From NCBI GenBank assembly GCA_050251635.1, contig JBFWML010000004.1:1-64000 (forward strand): a stretch of 64,000 nt of DNA. The letters are read 5' to 3'. Below are positions 33,739 to 42,441 of this stretch, piece after piece. The stretch is from JBFWML01 sp050251635. Its GTDB lineage: Bacteria; Campylobacterota; Campylobacteria; Campylobacterales; SZUA-545. The notes under the pieces are model-generated. The model was not told the origin of the DNA and searched no databases. It saw nothing but the letters and a program-made list of their open reading frames with translations. Both the position numbers and the translations under genes were made by a program. The stretch's first letter is position 1. The number at the start of each line of letters is the position of its first letter.

Positions 33739-34770
33739 TCAGTCCAATCTAATCCTGTCGCCCGTTTCGATACTTTTGTAAATTGCCGAAAGCAGCACCA
33801 GAGAACGCCTGCCCTCGCGGGCGTCGATCGCACCGGCACAGGCGTTATTCTGCAAACAGTCGGCCACCGCGCGATAAAAATCGAAATGGCCGTATCCGTA
33901 AACCGTCGGCGGCTCGGTGGCTGCGGCGTAAATACCGGCATCCTCCGGCCGGCTTTCGTCAAAGGCCCACAGCTCCATACGGTTGAGCGCTTTGCCGCCA
34001 ATCCGCGCCATGCCCCTTTCGCCAATCAGCGTCACGGAACCTTCGCGATCGAACCCCGGCGCATGGTTGGTGACATTCACGGTGGCGATCAGCCCCGCTT
34101 CAAAGCTTACCAAAGCGGCGGCGTAATCCTCTACTTCCAGACCGAAACGGTGGCCGGCGGCGGCGTAAACCGACTGCGGATTTTGATCGGCCAGCCACAG
34201 GAGCAGATCGAGATAGTGAACCGACTGGTTGGTCAAAACGCCGCCGGCCATCTTGCGATCGGCGTGCCAGGCAAGCGGCCCTTCGTAGTAACTGCGCTCC
34301 CGGTGCCAAAACATCGAAACCTGCGCGCTGAGCAGCTTTCCAAAACGCCCCTCTCCAAGCGCCTGCTTCACCCGCGTAACCGGAGGGTTGTAGCGGTTTT
34401 GCAAAATCGTAAACAGCCGCGTGCCGCGCGATTGCGCCAGAGCGATGAGCGCATCGGCCTCCTCGACGCTCATGGCCAGCGGCTTTTCCACCGCCACCGC
34501 CGCAACGCCCGCTTCGATCGCCTGCATTGCCATCGGGGCGTGCAATCCATTGGCCACGTTGAGCACCAGCAGATCGGGCTGTTCGCTTTTAAGCAGGGTT
34601 TCGTAGTCGGAATAGGCCCTCGCCCCCGTTGCCTTAGCCGTCATTTTGAGCGCATCGGCCGACACGTCGCAAACGGCTGCAATCTTGTAGCGATCGGCCA
34701 GTTTTTTCAGTGCGTCCAGATGGGCGATTTGCGTCACACGGCCGCATCCGACAAGGGCGATCGAAAGCAT
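33739..34770 (-). CDS. Gfo/Idh/MocA-family oxidoreductase
   Basis: A dehydrogenase of 343 residues: Rossmann start LSIALVGCGRV, then VEKPLAM with the conserved Lys-Pro, and a C-terminal domain with HYLDLLLWL and the catalytic-type HADRKMAGG. Relatives act on sugars or nucleotide-sugars such as UDP-GlcNAcA. The ATG at 34770 overlaps the end of the previous gene by one base, so it may be co-transcribed with the lipoprotein operon. Substrate not deducible. Confidence 0.85.
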   Translation of the reverse strand: MLSIALVGCGRVTQIAHLDALKKLADRYKIAAVCDVSADALKMTAKATGARAYSDYETLLKSEQPDLLVLNVANGLHAPMAMQAIEAGVAAVAVEKPLAMSVEEADALIALAQSRGTRLFTILQNRYNPPVTRVKQALGEGRFGKLLSAQVSMFWHRERSYYEGPLAWHADRKMAGGVLTNQSVHYLDLLLWLADQNPQSVYAAAGHRFGLEVEDYAAALVSFEAGLIATVNVTNHAPGFDREGSVTLIGERGMARIGGKALNRMELWAFDESRPEDAGIYAAATEPPTVYGYGHFDFYRAVADCLQNNACAGAIDAREGRRSLVLLSAIYKSIETGDRIRLD

Positions 34771-35288
34771 CAGTATCGCTCCAAAAAGCGGTCCATGTCG
34801 TCAAAGGCGCGGATCATTACAGCCTGCTCGTAGAGCAGATCGTCCTCGCGGATGCCGCGGATAATCGCCTCCTTAACAAGCGCCGTCGCCTCCTTTTTAG
34901 GAACCCCCAGCAGCAGATGGTAGCGATCGCCCCTTTGCTGCGCGTCGATTTTTTGCGCCCTTGAAAGCAGGCGTTCGACCGTCTCATCCGAAACACCCTG
35001 CACGAGCCAGCGGGCCGTTTCGTCGTCTCCCAGTCCGTTTTCGGCGACAAACTCGCCCATGATGCGCTCGATACTGCCGGCCAGCTTTGTCCGCAACGCC
35101 GATTCCGCGGCCAGCCGGCTGCGCCCTTCGCACCGCTGCGTCGTCTCCTGAATACCGCAGGCAACAAAGGCCGACGCCTCAAAAACACCGGCCGTCAGGG
35201 GCGCATCAATCCATGCGGGTTTTGGCTTCAGGGCGCACCCGGCCACAACAAATATCAACGCCGCAAGGGCAAAAACGGCTCTTTTCAC
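34770..35288 (-). CDS. LPP20-like lipoprotein, 172 aa
   Basis: A signal peptide with a lipobox (VVAGC) predicts an outer-membrane lipoprotein; the mature part starts CALKPKPAWIDAPL. Residues 45-160 have a mixed alpha/beta pattern like LPP20 domains (an AxxxAR-rich helix, AAESALRTKLAGSI). It overlaps the next upstream gene by four bases. The four lipoproteins in a row (172, 326, 429 and 202 aa) point to one envelope assembly. Confidence 0.65.
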   Translation of the reverse strand: MKRAVFALAALIFVVAGCALKPKPAWIDAPLTAGVFEASAFVACGIQETTQRCEGRSRLAAESALRTKLAGSIERIMGEFVAENGLGDDETARWLVQGVSDETVERLLSRAQKIDAQQRGDRYHLLLGVPKKEATALVKEAIIRGIREDDLLYEQAVMIRAFDDMDRFLERY

Positions 35289-36265
35289 GGGCGTTCCGGA
35301 TTCATCAGATGTCCGGGCAGCTCCCCTTCGAGCCTTTGAGCCAGAGCGCGTTCGGCCCGTTCGAGCGCCGAAGCGGGATTGGTGGCGGAACTTTTGGCCT
35401 CAAAACGCCAACGGTTGCGTAAAGCGCCCTCTTTTTGGGACAAAGACGCCTCCAAAACCAGCAAACTCCAGTGCCACCCCTCCTGCAGCCGGACTTCGCT
35501 TTGAAGCGTCGCGTGCAAAATATAGTGCGCCTGCGCCGGCTCAACCAGCACAAATCCCGCCTTGCCCAACGCGGAAACAACTGCGCCGCGGGCCTTGGCG
35601 TCTTCGGCGGTGACGGCCAGCTTCAGCTCCCTTAGGGCCGTCAGGCGCTCGTTTTTCAGGGCGCTTGACGGTTCGTAAACGCCCGCCGAACGGCCCTGCA
35701 AAACTGCGATGACCGCATTTTTGGCTTCCCGCTCCTCAAGCCGCTCTGCCGCCTTTTGCAGCAGCCCCAGACGGATCAATCCGTCCTCTTCCGCAGCCGC
35801 CCGCCGCCGGAGGGTGCCGATTTCCGATTCCAGCTGCCCCATCTCCTCCTCAAGCCTGTTTGCCGCCTTGCGCCGATCGAGGACTGCAAGCGCGTAGTGC
35901 AGGTCGCGTCCGGCATCAAACCAGCGATCGGCAATCTCAACCCCCTCGATCGTGCGGCTTGCCCTAGAAAGCGTCTGCGAAGAAAAACTGCTTTCATAGG
36001 CGCCGCCCGCTCCGACGCTCGTTTGGCTAAGCGTGCTGCTTTCGACGGTGACCTCCAAGGTCTTTATCAAATCCGATCGGGCCCGATCGGCGGCAATCGT
36101 CTGATTCGCGCCGCTTCCCCGGCCGCTCAGATAGACAGATTCCGGATATTTCGCGCTTTGCGCGATGACCCAGTCGGGCTCTTTGGGTTTGACCGCGGAA
36201 GGGTTTTTTGCGGCGCATCCCAGCCACAAAAAGGCGATACAAAAAGCGGCGGCGGCTCGTTTCAT
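35285..36265 (-). CDS. LPP20-family lipoprotein, 326 aa
   Basis: It has a lipobox (LWLGC) and an N-terminal LPP20-type domain (PDWVIAQSAKYPESVYLSG about 30-60, then ADRARSDLIKTL). It continues with a helical stretch (about 130-200) and a C-terminal beta-rich part (about 230-326). LPP20 proteins are surface or outer-membrane lipoproteins first described in Helicobacter. It is coupled to the neighbour at 34770-35288 by overlap. Confidence 0.7.
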   Translation of the reverse strand: MKRAAAAFCIAFLWLGCAAKNPSAVKPKEPDWVIAQSAKYPESVYLSGRGSGANQTIAADRARSDLIKTLEVTVESSTLSQTSVGAGGAYESSFSSQTLSRASRTIEGVEIADRWFDAGRDLHYALAVLDRRKAANRLEEEMGQLESEIGTLRRRAAAEEDGLIRLGLLQKAAERLEEREAKNAVIAVLQGRSAGVYEPSSALKNERLTALRELKLAVTAEDAKARGAVVSALGKAGFVLVEPAQAHYILHATLQSEVRLQEGWHWSLLVLEASLSQKEGALRNRWRFEAKSSATNPASALERAERALAQRLEGELPGHLMNPERP

Positions 36266-36288
36266 GGCTTCTCCTTCAGACCGGACGG

Positions 36289-37578
36289 CTAGCGAATAAA
36301 ATGGGGGGTGAAAAAGCGGGTTTTGCCCGCCTTGATCTCAACCTGTTCAAAGGTCCGCCGCATCAAGACGCCGCCGCCGTAACCCAGCACGTCGGCTTCG
36401 AGGGTATAAACCCCGGGCGGCAGACGAAGCCGGGCGATATAAACTTCATCGGGCAGCGTCAGCCAGCTGCGTGTGTCGGCGGTTTCGGTCATGACCGCCG
36501 CGATATTGGCCACCAATCCCGCCAGTTGACCGCTTCGCTTTTCGGTTTCGCGGGCGACGTTGTCCTTAACGATCACCCGGGCAATCGCACGGGCGGTAAT
36601 GACGGGTCTTTTGACCTCCAGAATATGGCGGGCGACGGCGGAGATATCGTGGTAGCGCACCCCCAGGCTTGTGCGGTTTGCGCCCTGAACCCGAAGCGCC
36701 GTGGCATAACGCGGGCGCGTCTCATAGCGCGGCAGCGACACCCGCACCAGCCGGCCGGAGGCCGCATGCACCATCGTGGACTCTTCGCGCTTAATGGGGG
36801 CCAGCCCCACGCTGGCGATCACCACCGCTTCGCCCTCGCCGCTGCCGGGCAGCATCGGCTGCCAGCGGGTCATGCCGAAGCTCTCCTGAAAGCGCCGGTT
36901 TTCGTCCTTAAGCCCCATGCGATCGCTCAGACGGAGCAGATCGGCCTTAAGCTGGGGCGGCGGCGGAAGCTGAAAATGCTTTTCGTAGGACAGATAGGTT
37001 TGATAGGCTTTGCGGTAGGCGATCATCGCATCGGACTCGTCGCCGAGCGCCTCAAAAACGACACCCGAAAGATACCGCGCAAGCGCATCCTCCCGGTAGT
37101 CACCCTTGAAGCCGCGCAGAGCCATTTCGGTCAGCCGCACATCCGCCTGCAGCGCCTCGACCCGCGCACCGTAAAGATCACCCAGTTCTAAATAGTTCAG
37201 CGCGCTGTAGATATGCACAAAAACCTGCTCGAACTCCTCGCCCGCATAGGCGGCGGTCGAGTCGTTGAGAATAAAGGTTCCCGCCTGTTCGGTGACGCTG
37301 GCGACGTCAAAGCTCTCCATGGTTTTTTTGGCGCTCTCGAAGGCGGCGTTGCTGGCGGCATACTCTCCGCTCATTCTCAGCAGCATGGCGCGGTTAAGCA
37401 GATGCAGCAGCCGATCGCCCGCGGCGGGTTTTTGCTTGTCAAGTTGAGCCAGAGCCGCCTTGGGGTTGCCCCCCATCAGCTCCTTTTCGATCGGCGCAAA
37501 GGCGGCGCTGTGCGGCGCGCATCCGCCCAACATCAGCGCAAAGGCAGCGGCGGCAAAAAAAACGAAGGGCTTGACCAC
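36289..37578 (-). CDS. COG3014-family lipoprotein, 429 aa
   Basis: It has a lipobox (LMLGGC) after a GTG start (AAGGAG upstream). Residues 30-200 are helical repeats of TPR-like character (GEYAASNAAF..., ALDGEDEEF..., YLELGDLYGARVEALQ), followed by a beta-sandwich-like C-terminal half (about 240-429) with GEGEAVVIASVGLAP and repeated aromatic strands. The family is often encoded beside lpoB. Role unknown; a periplasmic partner of the peptidoglycan machinery is an inference from context. Confidence 0.7.
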   Translation of the reverse strand: MVKPFVFFAAAAFALMLGGCAPHSAAFAPIEKELMGGNPKAALAQLDKQKPAAGDRLLHLLNRAMLLRMSGEYAASNAAFESAKKTMESFDVASVTEQAGTFILNDSTAAYAGEEFEQVFVHIYSALNYLELGDLYGARVEALQADVRLTEMALRGFKGDYREDALARYLSGVVFEALGDESDAMIAYRKAYQTYLSYEKHFQLPPPPQLKADLLRLSDRMGLKDENRRFQESFGMTRWQPMLPGSGEGEAVVIASVGLAPIKREESTMVHAASGRLVRVSLPRYETRPRYATALRVQGANRTSLGVRYHDISAVARHILEVKRPVITARAIARVIVKDNVARETEKRSGQLAGLVANIAAVMTETADTRSWLTLPDEVYIARLRLPPGVYTLEADVLGYGGGVLMRRTFEQVEIKAGKTRFFTPHFIR

Positions 37579-37587
37579 CCGGACTCC

Positions 37588-38196
37588 TTAGGGGCGGACT
37601 TTGGCGCGCTCAACCAGCTTGCGGATTTTCTTTTGGCCGATCCAGACCATGCGGTTATCGGCGACGCTTGTGAGCGTCAGATCGACTTGATAGTACTTGA
37701 CCGCCGTTTTGCCTTCGGTGTCGATAATGGTGCTGATGGTGCCCGTTAGTACAAAATCCGCGCCAATCTCCTGCCCCATCGCCTTGCGGGTGTCTTCACG
37801 GGCGTGGACGTCCTGCTGACGGCGCTCTTCGCGGATTTCGCCCCGATCGTCCTGTGAAGCGACAAACTCGATCTCGCCGGAGTTGATCATCGCCCGCTGA
37901 ATGTCGGCGATAAAGGTGTTCATATTGATATGCTCATGGCTGAGATTGCGCAAAGTGCCCACCGTCACCACCGGCTCTTTTCCGGTGCGGGAAGTGTGAA
38001 CCGAGAGCCAGCGCTGTTTAAGCATATCGCCGATCATCTCCTGGGAAACAAGACGGGAGTCGGTGTCGTTCCAGTTGCCGCTGAGATCAATCTGTTCTTC
38101 CAGGCCCACGCGGGTCACTTTCGGGCCGCAGCCGCTCATCAAAACAGCAACAACGCCCAAGCTCAAAAAGCCGGCGATAAAGGGTTTTAAGGACAT
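37588..38196 (-). CDS. lpoB: LpoB-type penicillin-binding-protein activator lipoprotein
   Basis: It has a lipobox (LMSGC) and a mature domain (about 30-202) matching LpoB/COG3417: LSGNWNDTDSRLV, QRWLS, INTDIADIQRAMI-like FIADIQRAMINSGEIEFV and ADFVLTGTISTI. LpoB in enterobacteria activates PBP1B from the outer membrane; the presence here with COG3014 and LPP20 proteins suggests a cell-wall assembly operon. ATG 38196 follows AAAGGAAT. The operon's promoter is not clear; rnpB lies just upstream on the same strand. Confidence 0.8.
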   Translation of the reverse strand: MSLKPFIAGFLSLGVVAVLMSGCGPKVTRVGLEEQIDLSGNWNDTDSRLVSQEMIGDMLKQRWLSVHTSRTGKEPVVTVGTLRNLSHEHINMNTFIADIQRAMINSGEIEFVASQDDRGEIREERRQQDVHAREDTRKAMGQEIGADFVLTGTISTIIDTEGKTAVKYYQVDLTLTSVADNRMVWIGQKKIRKLVERAKVRP

Positions 38197-38261
38197 GAAA
38201 TTCCTTTAATAAAGAGGTTGAAGATGGTATTGGAAGGGGTGTTAATACTGCCTGAAACAAA

Positions 38262-38584
38262 CACGGTGCGACGATAAGCCGGGTTCTGTCGTGGGTGACG
38301 ATTTCTCTAGAGGACGCCTTACGGCGCCGCTTAAGCGAAGCGCTCATTAGGATGCAGAGCTTTAACCTGGCGCTTCTTGCTGCGGGTTGGGTTTACCTAG
38401 CTGCCCCTGTTGCCAAGGGCACTGGTGGGCTCTTACCCCACCGTTTCACCCTCACCCCGAAGGGCGGTCTGCTCTCTGTTGCACTTTCCCTCAGGTTACC
38501 CTGGCCGTCCGTTAGACGGAACCCTGCTCTGCAGCAGCCCGGACTTTCCTCGTACTTGCGTACGCCGTCACCTGTCGCACCGTG
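38262..38584 (-). ncRNA. rnpB: RNase P RNA (rnpB)
   Basis: The catalytic RNA of tRNA 5'-end maturation. The minus strand has the universal core GAGGAAAGTCCGGGCT near the 5' end and the 3' core ACAGAACCCGGCTTATCG, with the P1 helix between GTCGCACCGTG-type ends (38262-38272 and 38574-38584). Stems P3/P8/P9-like (AACGGACGGCCAGGG, GTGCCCTTGGCAACAGGG) are in order. About 323 bases, type A. The transcript ends in a T-rich stretch after P1. Confidence 0.93.
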
Positions 38585-38590
38585 GGCGAA

Positions 38591-38596
38591 ATTGTA
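38591..38596 (-). promoter_or_regulatory. -10 box TACAAT of rnpB
   Basis: CGATACAATTTCG on the minus strand, six bases ahead of the predicted 5' end. Confidence 0.6.
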
Positions 38597-38675
38597 TCGA
38601 AAGGGGATTAGAAAAGCGGAAGCAAAACAGCCGCGTCAGCGGCGTGCTTTAGTGGTCATAGCGGCCCCAGCGTAG

Positions 38676-38700
38676 CCGGTCGGGGCTTTGCTCCGACCGG
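38676..38700. terminator. hairpin after oorC
   Basis: CCGGTCGG (38676-38683) pairs with CCGACCGG (38693-38700), extended by GGC/GCT-type pairs. It lies 16 bases past the oorC stop on the minus strand. No T-run, so a weak or rho-aided terminator. Confidence 0.45.
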
Positions 38701-38716
38701 CGGAAGTCAAATGGAT

Positions 38717-39271
38717 TTATTTGCCCAGTGCGGCTTTGGCGTATTTCTCGCCCAGCTCGAAGGCTTTGACGTTGACCGCCAAAACCTTTTCGGGAACGCT
38801 CTCTTTCATGGTTTCAAACACCAGATTGCGATCGACGCAGCCGGTCATGGCAACCGTTGCGGCCAGTGCTACAACGCTCTGGGTCACCACGTTGCCCACC
38901 TCTTCCTTGGCGATGGTGATGATGGGAATCTCGTAGATTTTCCAGCGCTTGCGGTCCTCGTCGGTCGGCTGCACCAGATTGGGCTCTACGATGATAATGC
39001 CGCCGTCGCGCACGCCCGATTTAAACTGGTGGTAGCTCACGTTCGCGGTGGAGAGCATAAACTCGATCTCCCCCTCGTTGGCGTAGGGGTAAACGATTTC
39101 GTTGTCATCGAGCAGAATGTCCACTTTGGTCGGTCCGCCGCGCACCTGAGAGGTGTAGGTGGCCGCTTTAACGCCGTAACCGCCGCTTTTAATCTTGGCT
39201 TCGGCCAGAATCTGGCCCGCCAGCAACACGCCCTGTCCGCCTACGCCGGTAAAACGAAGTTCGTGTCTCAT
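38717..39271 (-). CDS. oorC: 2-oxoglutarate:ferredoxin oxidoreductase subunit gamma
   Basis: The gamma chain (POR family) of the CoA-dependent 2-oxoacid:ferredoxin oxidoreductase. Signature GVGGQGVLLAGQILAEA opens the protein; TYTSQVRGGPTKV and ...GCVDRNLVFETM follow; 184 residues. ATG 39271 overlaps oorB's stop (ATGA). In autotrophic Campylobacterota the complex runs in the reductive direction, fixing CO2 onto succinyl-CoA. Confidence 0.95.
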   Translation of the reverse strand: MRHELRFTGVGGQGVLLAGQILAEAKIKSGGYGVKAATYTSQVRGGPTKVDILLDDNEIVYPYANEGEIEFMLSTANVSYHQFKSGVRDGGIIIVEPNLVQPTDEDRKRWKIYEIPIITIAKEEVGNVVTQSVVALAATVAMTGCVDRNLVFETMKESVPEKVLAVNVKAFELGEKYAKAALGK

Positions 39272-40101
39272 ATGCTCACCTTTTTCTTGTTTTGGGCGGC
39301 CTCGATCACCTTGTCATACGCTTTGCAGTACTCCAGCTTGCTGGTGTCGTGGTGCAGAACGCCGGTGGGGAACTTGCCCTTTTTCTCCGCATCGGAAAGT
39401 TCGTCGAACTTCTTTTTGGGCAGGGTGATCGAATCGATCCACTCGATGTTCTCGATCGCTTCGCCCATTTTGTTTTTGCGGCCCAGATTCACGTGGCAGT
39501 TGCTGAAAATATCGAAGAAGCTAAAGCCGTCGTGCTGCAACCCTTCCACAAAGACCTTTTCGATCTTCTTGGGATCAACCACACTTTCGCGGGCCACAAA
39601 GGTTGCGCCCGAAGCGATCGCCAGTTCGGCGCCGTCGAAGGTCGGGTCGATGTTGCCGTACTGCGCCGTCACGGTCCACATATTTTGCGGCGTGGTGGGC
39701 GAGGTCTGGGAGTTGGTCAGACCATAGATAAAGTTGTTGATCATGATCATGTTCAGATCGATATTGCGGCGGCAGCCGTGGATGGTGTGGTTACCGCCGA
39801 TCGCCAGCGCGTCGCCGTCGCCGGCTACTACGATGACGTGCTTGTCGGGGTTGGCCAGCTTGATGCCGGTCGCCACCGCCACGGTCCGGCCGTGGGTGGT
39901 GTGGACGGTGTTGCAGTTGATATAGGAGCTAAAGCGGCCCGAACAGCCGATACCGCTCACCACGCACACGTCGTCCATGTTCCAGCCGACCTTTTCGATG
40001 GCGCGCACGAGCGCCTTCAAAATCACGCCGTCACCGCACCCCCAGCACCAGAGGGTGGGCATTTTATCTACGCGGAGGTATTCATCATAATTAAATGCCA
40101 T
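39268..40101 (-). CDS. oorB: 2-oxoglutarate:ferredoxin oxidoreductase subunit beta
   Basis: The thiamine-diphosphate-binding subunit, 277 residues. It has CWGCGDGVI (cysteines bind the cluster-side), CSGRFSSY, HGRTVAVATGIKL and the ThDP motif GDGDALAIGGNHTIH...NMIMINN. It begins one base after oorA's stop. Cysteine pattern supports the Fe-S-linked electron path to OorD/ferredoxin. Confidence 0.96.
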   Translation of the reverse strand: MAFNYDEYLRVDKMPTLWCWGCGDGVILKALVRAIEKVGWNMDDVCVVSGIGCSGRFSSYINCNTVHTTHGRTVAVATGIKLANPDKHVIVVAGDGDALAIGGNHTIHGCRRNIDLNMIMINNFIYGLTNSQTSPTTPQNMWTVTAQYGNIDPTFDGAELAIASGATFVARESVVDPKKIEKVFVEGLQHDGFSFFDIFSNCHVNLGRKNKMGEAIENIEWIDSITLPKKKFDELSDAEKKGKFPTGVLHHDTSKLEYCKAYDKVIEAAQNKKKVSI

Positions 40102-40102
40102 C

Positions 40103-41224
40103 TTAGAGCTCCTTTACCTTGGTGACGATTGCGCTAGGCTCAATCGCGCGGCCGTTGGCCTTAAACAGCGTAGCGGGCTGGCGGTGGATAATGCGCTCCA
40201 CCTCCTGGCTGTACTGACCCATGTTCAGTTCGACCACCAGAACCTTTTTAAACTTCTCGCCGATCTCTTTGATGCGTTTATCCGGGCTGGGCCAGAGGGT
40301 AATGGGGCGGAACAGACCCGCTTTAATTCCCTCGGCGCGCAGTTTGTTGATCGCCTCTTTGACCGCCATGCTGGCGCTGCCGTAGGCGATAATGCACACT
40401 TCGGCATCGTCCATCATATACTCTTCGTTGCTCTCCAGATCATCCTTGTGGGCATCGATCTTATTAAGCAGACGCTCGATGAGATCCTGGCAGAGCTTGG
40501 GATCTTCGGTCGGGAACCCGGTGGGGCCGTGGTGAAGACCGGTCAGGTGGTAGCGGTACCCTTGGAAGAAGGGGTTCAAAACCGCCGGCTGATCCTGCGC
40601 CACATCGTAGGGCTTGTAGCTCTTTTTGTCGCCGGTATAGGTTTTGCGGTTAACGATTTTGAGGTCTTCCTTATTGGGAACAACCGCTTTGCCGGTCATG
40701 TGGCCGATGGTTTCATCCAGCAACACAAAGACCTGCGCCATATATTTTTCGGCGATGTTAAAGGCCCGAACGGTTTCGGTGTAGGCCTCCTCCAGACTGC
40801 CGGGGCAGACGGAGATAAAGCGCACGTCGCCGAAGGTGGGGTTTTTGGCAAACAATACGTCGCCCTGCTGAACGCGGGTGGGCAGACCGGTCGAAGGACC
40901 GCCGCGCATCACGTTGACGCACACCAGCGGCGCTTCCCACATAAAGCACAAACCGAAGCTTTCGGACTTGAGGCTCATGCCGGGGCCGGAGGTCGCGGTC
41001 ATCGCTTTTGCGCCGGAAGCCGAAGCGCCCATGGTCACAAGCACGCCTGCGATTTCGTCTTCCATCTGGATAAACTTACCGCCGACTTTGGGCAGCAAAC
41101 GGCTCATCTCGTGGGCCACTTCCGAAGAGGGGGTAATGGGATAACCGCCAAAAAAGCGGCAACCTGCATCCACCGCAGCCATCGCCGCGATTTCATTTCC
41201 GGTGCTGATAATTTCTCTTGGCAT
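40103..41224 (-). CDS. oorA: 2-oxoglutarate:ferredoxin oxidoreductase subunit alpha
   Basis: The alpha subunit, 373 residues, with the opening GNEIAAMAAVDAGCRFFGGYPITPSSE, the TSGPGMSLKSE helix and GSASMAVKEAIN in the C-terminal domain. Reaction: 2-oxoglutarate + CoA + 2 Fd(ox) to succinyl-CoA + CO2 + 2 Fd(red), reversible in the reverse TCA cycle. Co-transcribed with oorD 13 bases upstream and oorB 1 base downstream. Confidence 0.96.
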   Translation of the reverse strand: MPREIISTGNEIAAMAAVDAGCRFFGGYPITPSSEVAHEMSRLLPKVGGKFIQMEDEIAGVLVTMGASASGAKAMTATSGPGMSLKSESFGLCFMWEAPLVCVNVMRGGPSTGLPTRVQQGDVLFAKNPTFGDVRFISVCPGSLEEAYTETVRAFNIAEKYMAQVFVLLDETIGHMTGKAVVPNKEDLKIVNRKTYTGDKKSYKPYDVAQDQPAVLNPFFQGYRYHLTGLHHGPTGFPTEDPKLCQDLIERLLNKIDAHKDDLESNEEYMMDDAEVCIIAYGSASMAVKEAINKLRAEGIKAGLFRPITLWPSPDKRIKEIGEKFKKVLVVELNMGQYSQEVERIIHRQPATLFKANGRAIEPSAIVTKVKEL

Positions 41225-41237
41225 TTACCGCCTCCTT

Positions 41238-41549
41238 TCAGGGTACGCGATAGCCGTTGGCTTTGATGGCTTCCGCCCTCGCCTTGGCTTCATCGGTCAG
41301 TTTGGCAAACTTATACTCTTTACGATCGGCCACAAAAATGGCGAAATCGGGACAGGAGAGCTCACAATCTCCACATCCGATGCAATCTTGCGGTGCGATC
41401 ACCGTAATCATGGCACCCAATGTGCTGTGGGGCTCGGGGCGCATTGCCAGCGTACCCGTCGGGCAGACCGACACGCAGACATCGCACGCTTTACAGCGGC
41501 TTTCAATCACCCATACCGGGGTGTCCTTGGGGGCGGTTAATTGTCCCAT
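41238..41549 (-). CDS. oorD: 2-oxoglutarate:ferredoxin oxidoreductase subunit delta (2x4Fe-4S)
   Basis: A small ferredoxin-like subunit, 103 residues, with two cluster motifs: CKACDVCVSVCPTGTL (CxxCxxCxxxCP) and CIGCGDCELSCPDFA. It shuttles electrons between OorB and ferredoxin. Order sucD - oorD - oorA - oorB - oorC is the usual one in Campylobacterota. Confidence 0.95.
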   Translation of the reverse strand: MGQLTAPKDTPVWVIESRCKACDVCVSVCPTGTLAMRPEPHSTLGAMITVIAPQDCIGCGDCELSCPDFAIFVADRKEYKFAKLTDEAKARAEAIKANGYRVP

Positions 41550-41568
41550 TGCGTTCTCTCCTTTGCTT

Positions 41569-42441
41569 TTAAGATTGCATCACACGGACGACGGTCGCAC
41601 CGATATCCGCGGGGGATTTCACCACATGGGCCCCCGCTTTACTCAGTGCTTCCATCTTCTCCTGTGCGGTGCCTGCGCTGCCGGCGATAATGGCGCCCGC
41701 ATGACCCATGCGTTTGCCGCTGGGCGCGGTCTGGCCCGCGATAAACGCGACAACCGGCTTGGTGATGTTCTTTTTAATGTACTCGGCGGCCTGAATCTCC
41801 AGATCGCCGCCGATTTCGCCGATCATCACGATCGCTTTCGTCTCGGGGTCATCCTGGAACATCTGCAGCAGCTGTTTGTAGCTTAGACCGATAATCGGGT
41901 CGCCGCCGATACCCACGGCGGTCGAAATGCCCAGCCCCGCCTGAACGATCTGATTGGAAGCTTCGTAGGTCAGAGTGCCGGACTTGGAGATCAGACCGAT
42001 GGAGCCGCGCTTGAAAATAAAGCCGGGCATGATGCCGATTTTCGCTTCGCCGGGGGTGATAATGCCCGGGCAGTTGGGGCCGATCATCATCGCGCCCTTT
42101 TTGGTGGCGTAGGCTTTGGCTTTCATCATGTCGTTAACCGGCGCGCCTTCGGTGATCGTCACGATCAGCTTGATGCCTGCGTCCGCCGCTTCCATTACCG
42201 CGTCCGCCACAAAAGCGGGCGGCACAAAGATCAAGCTCACATCCGCGCCGGTTTTGCCCACCGCCTGAGCGACGGTATCAAACACCGGTTTGCCCAGATG
42301 CTCCTGACCGCCCTTGCCCGGCGTGACGCCGCCTACAAGATTGGTGCCGTAGGCCATGCACTGCTCGGCGTGGAAGCTGCCCTCTTTACCGGTAAAGCCC
42401 TGAACGATGACTTTCGAGTTTTTTCCGACCAGAATAGACAT
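41569..42441 (-). CDS. sucD: succinyl-CoA ligase subunit alpha
   Basis: 290 residues; CoA-binding N-terminal domain ([15 protein letters not shown]), the middle [12 protein letters not shown] and the phospho-histidine loop GHAGAIIAG. Forms succinyl-CoA from succinate, ATP and CoA, reversible. ATG 42441 overlaps sucC's stop by one base. Supplies succinyl-CoA for OorDABC. Confidence 0.96.
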   Translation of the reverse strand: MSILVGKNSKVIVQGFTGKEGSFHAEQCMAYGTNLVGGVTPGKGGQEHLGKPVFDTVAQAVGKTGADVSLIFVPPAFVADAVMEAADAGIKLIVTITEGAPVNDMMKAKAYATKKGAMMIGPNCPGIITPGEAKIGIMPGFIFKRGSIGLISKSGTLTYEASNQIVQAGLGISTAVGIGGDPIIGLSYKQLLQMFQDDPETKAIVMIGEIGGDLEIQAAEYIKKNITKPVVAFIAGQTAPSGKRMGHAGAIIAGSAGTAQEKMEALSKAGAHVVKSPADIGATVVRVMQS

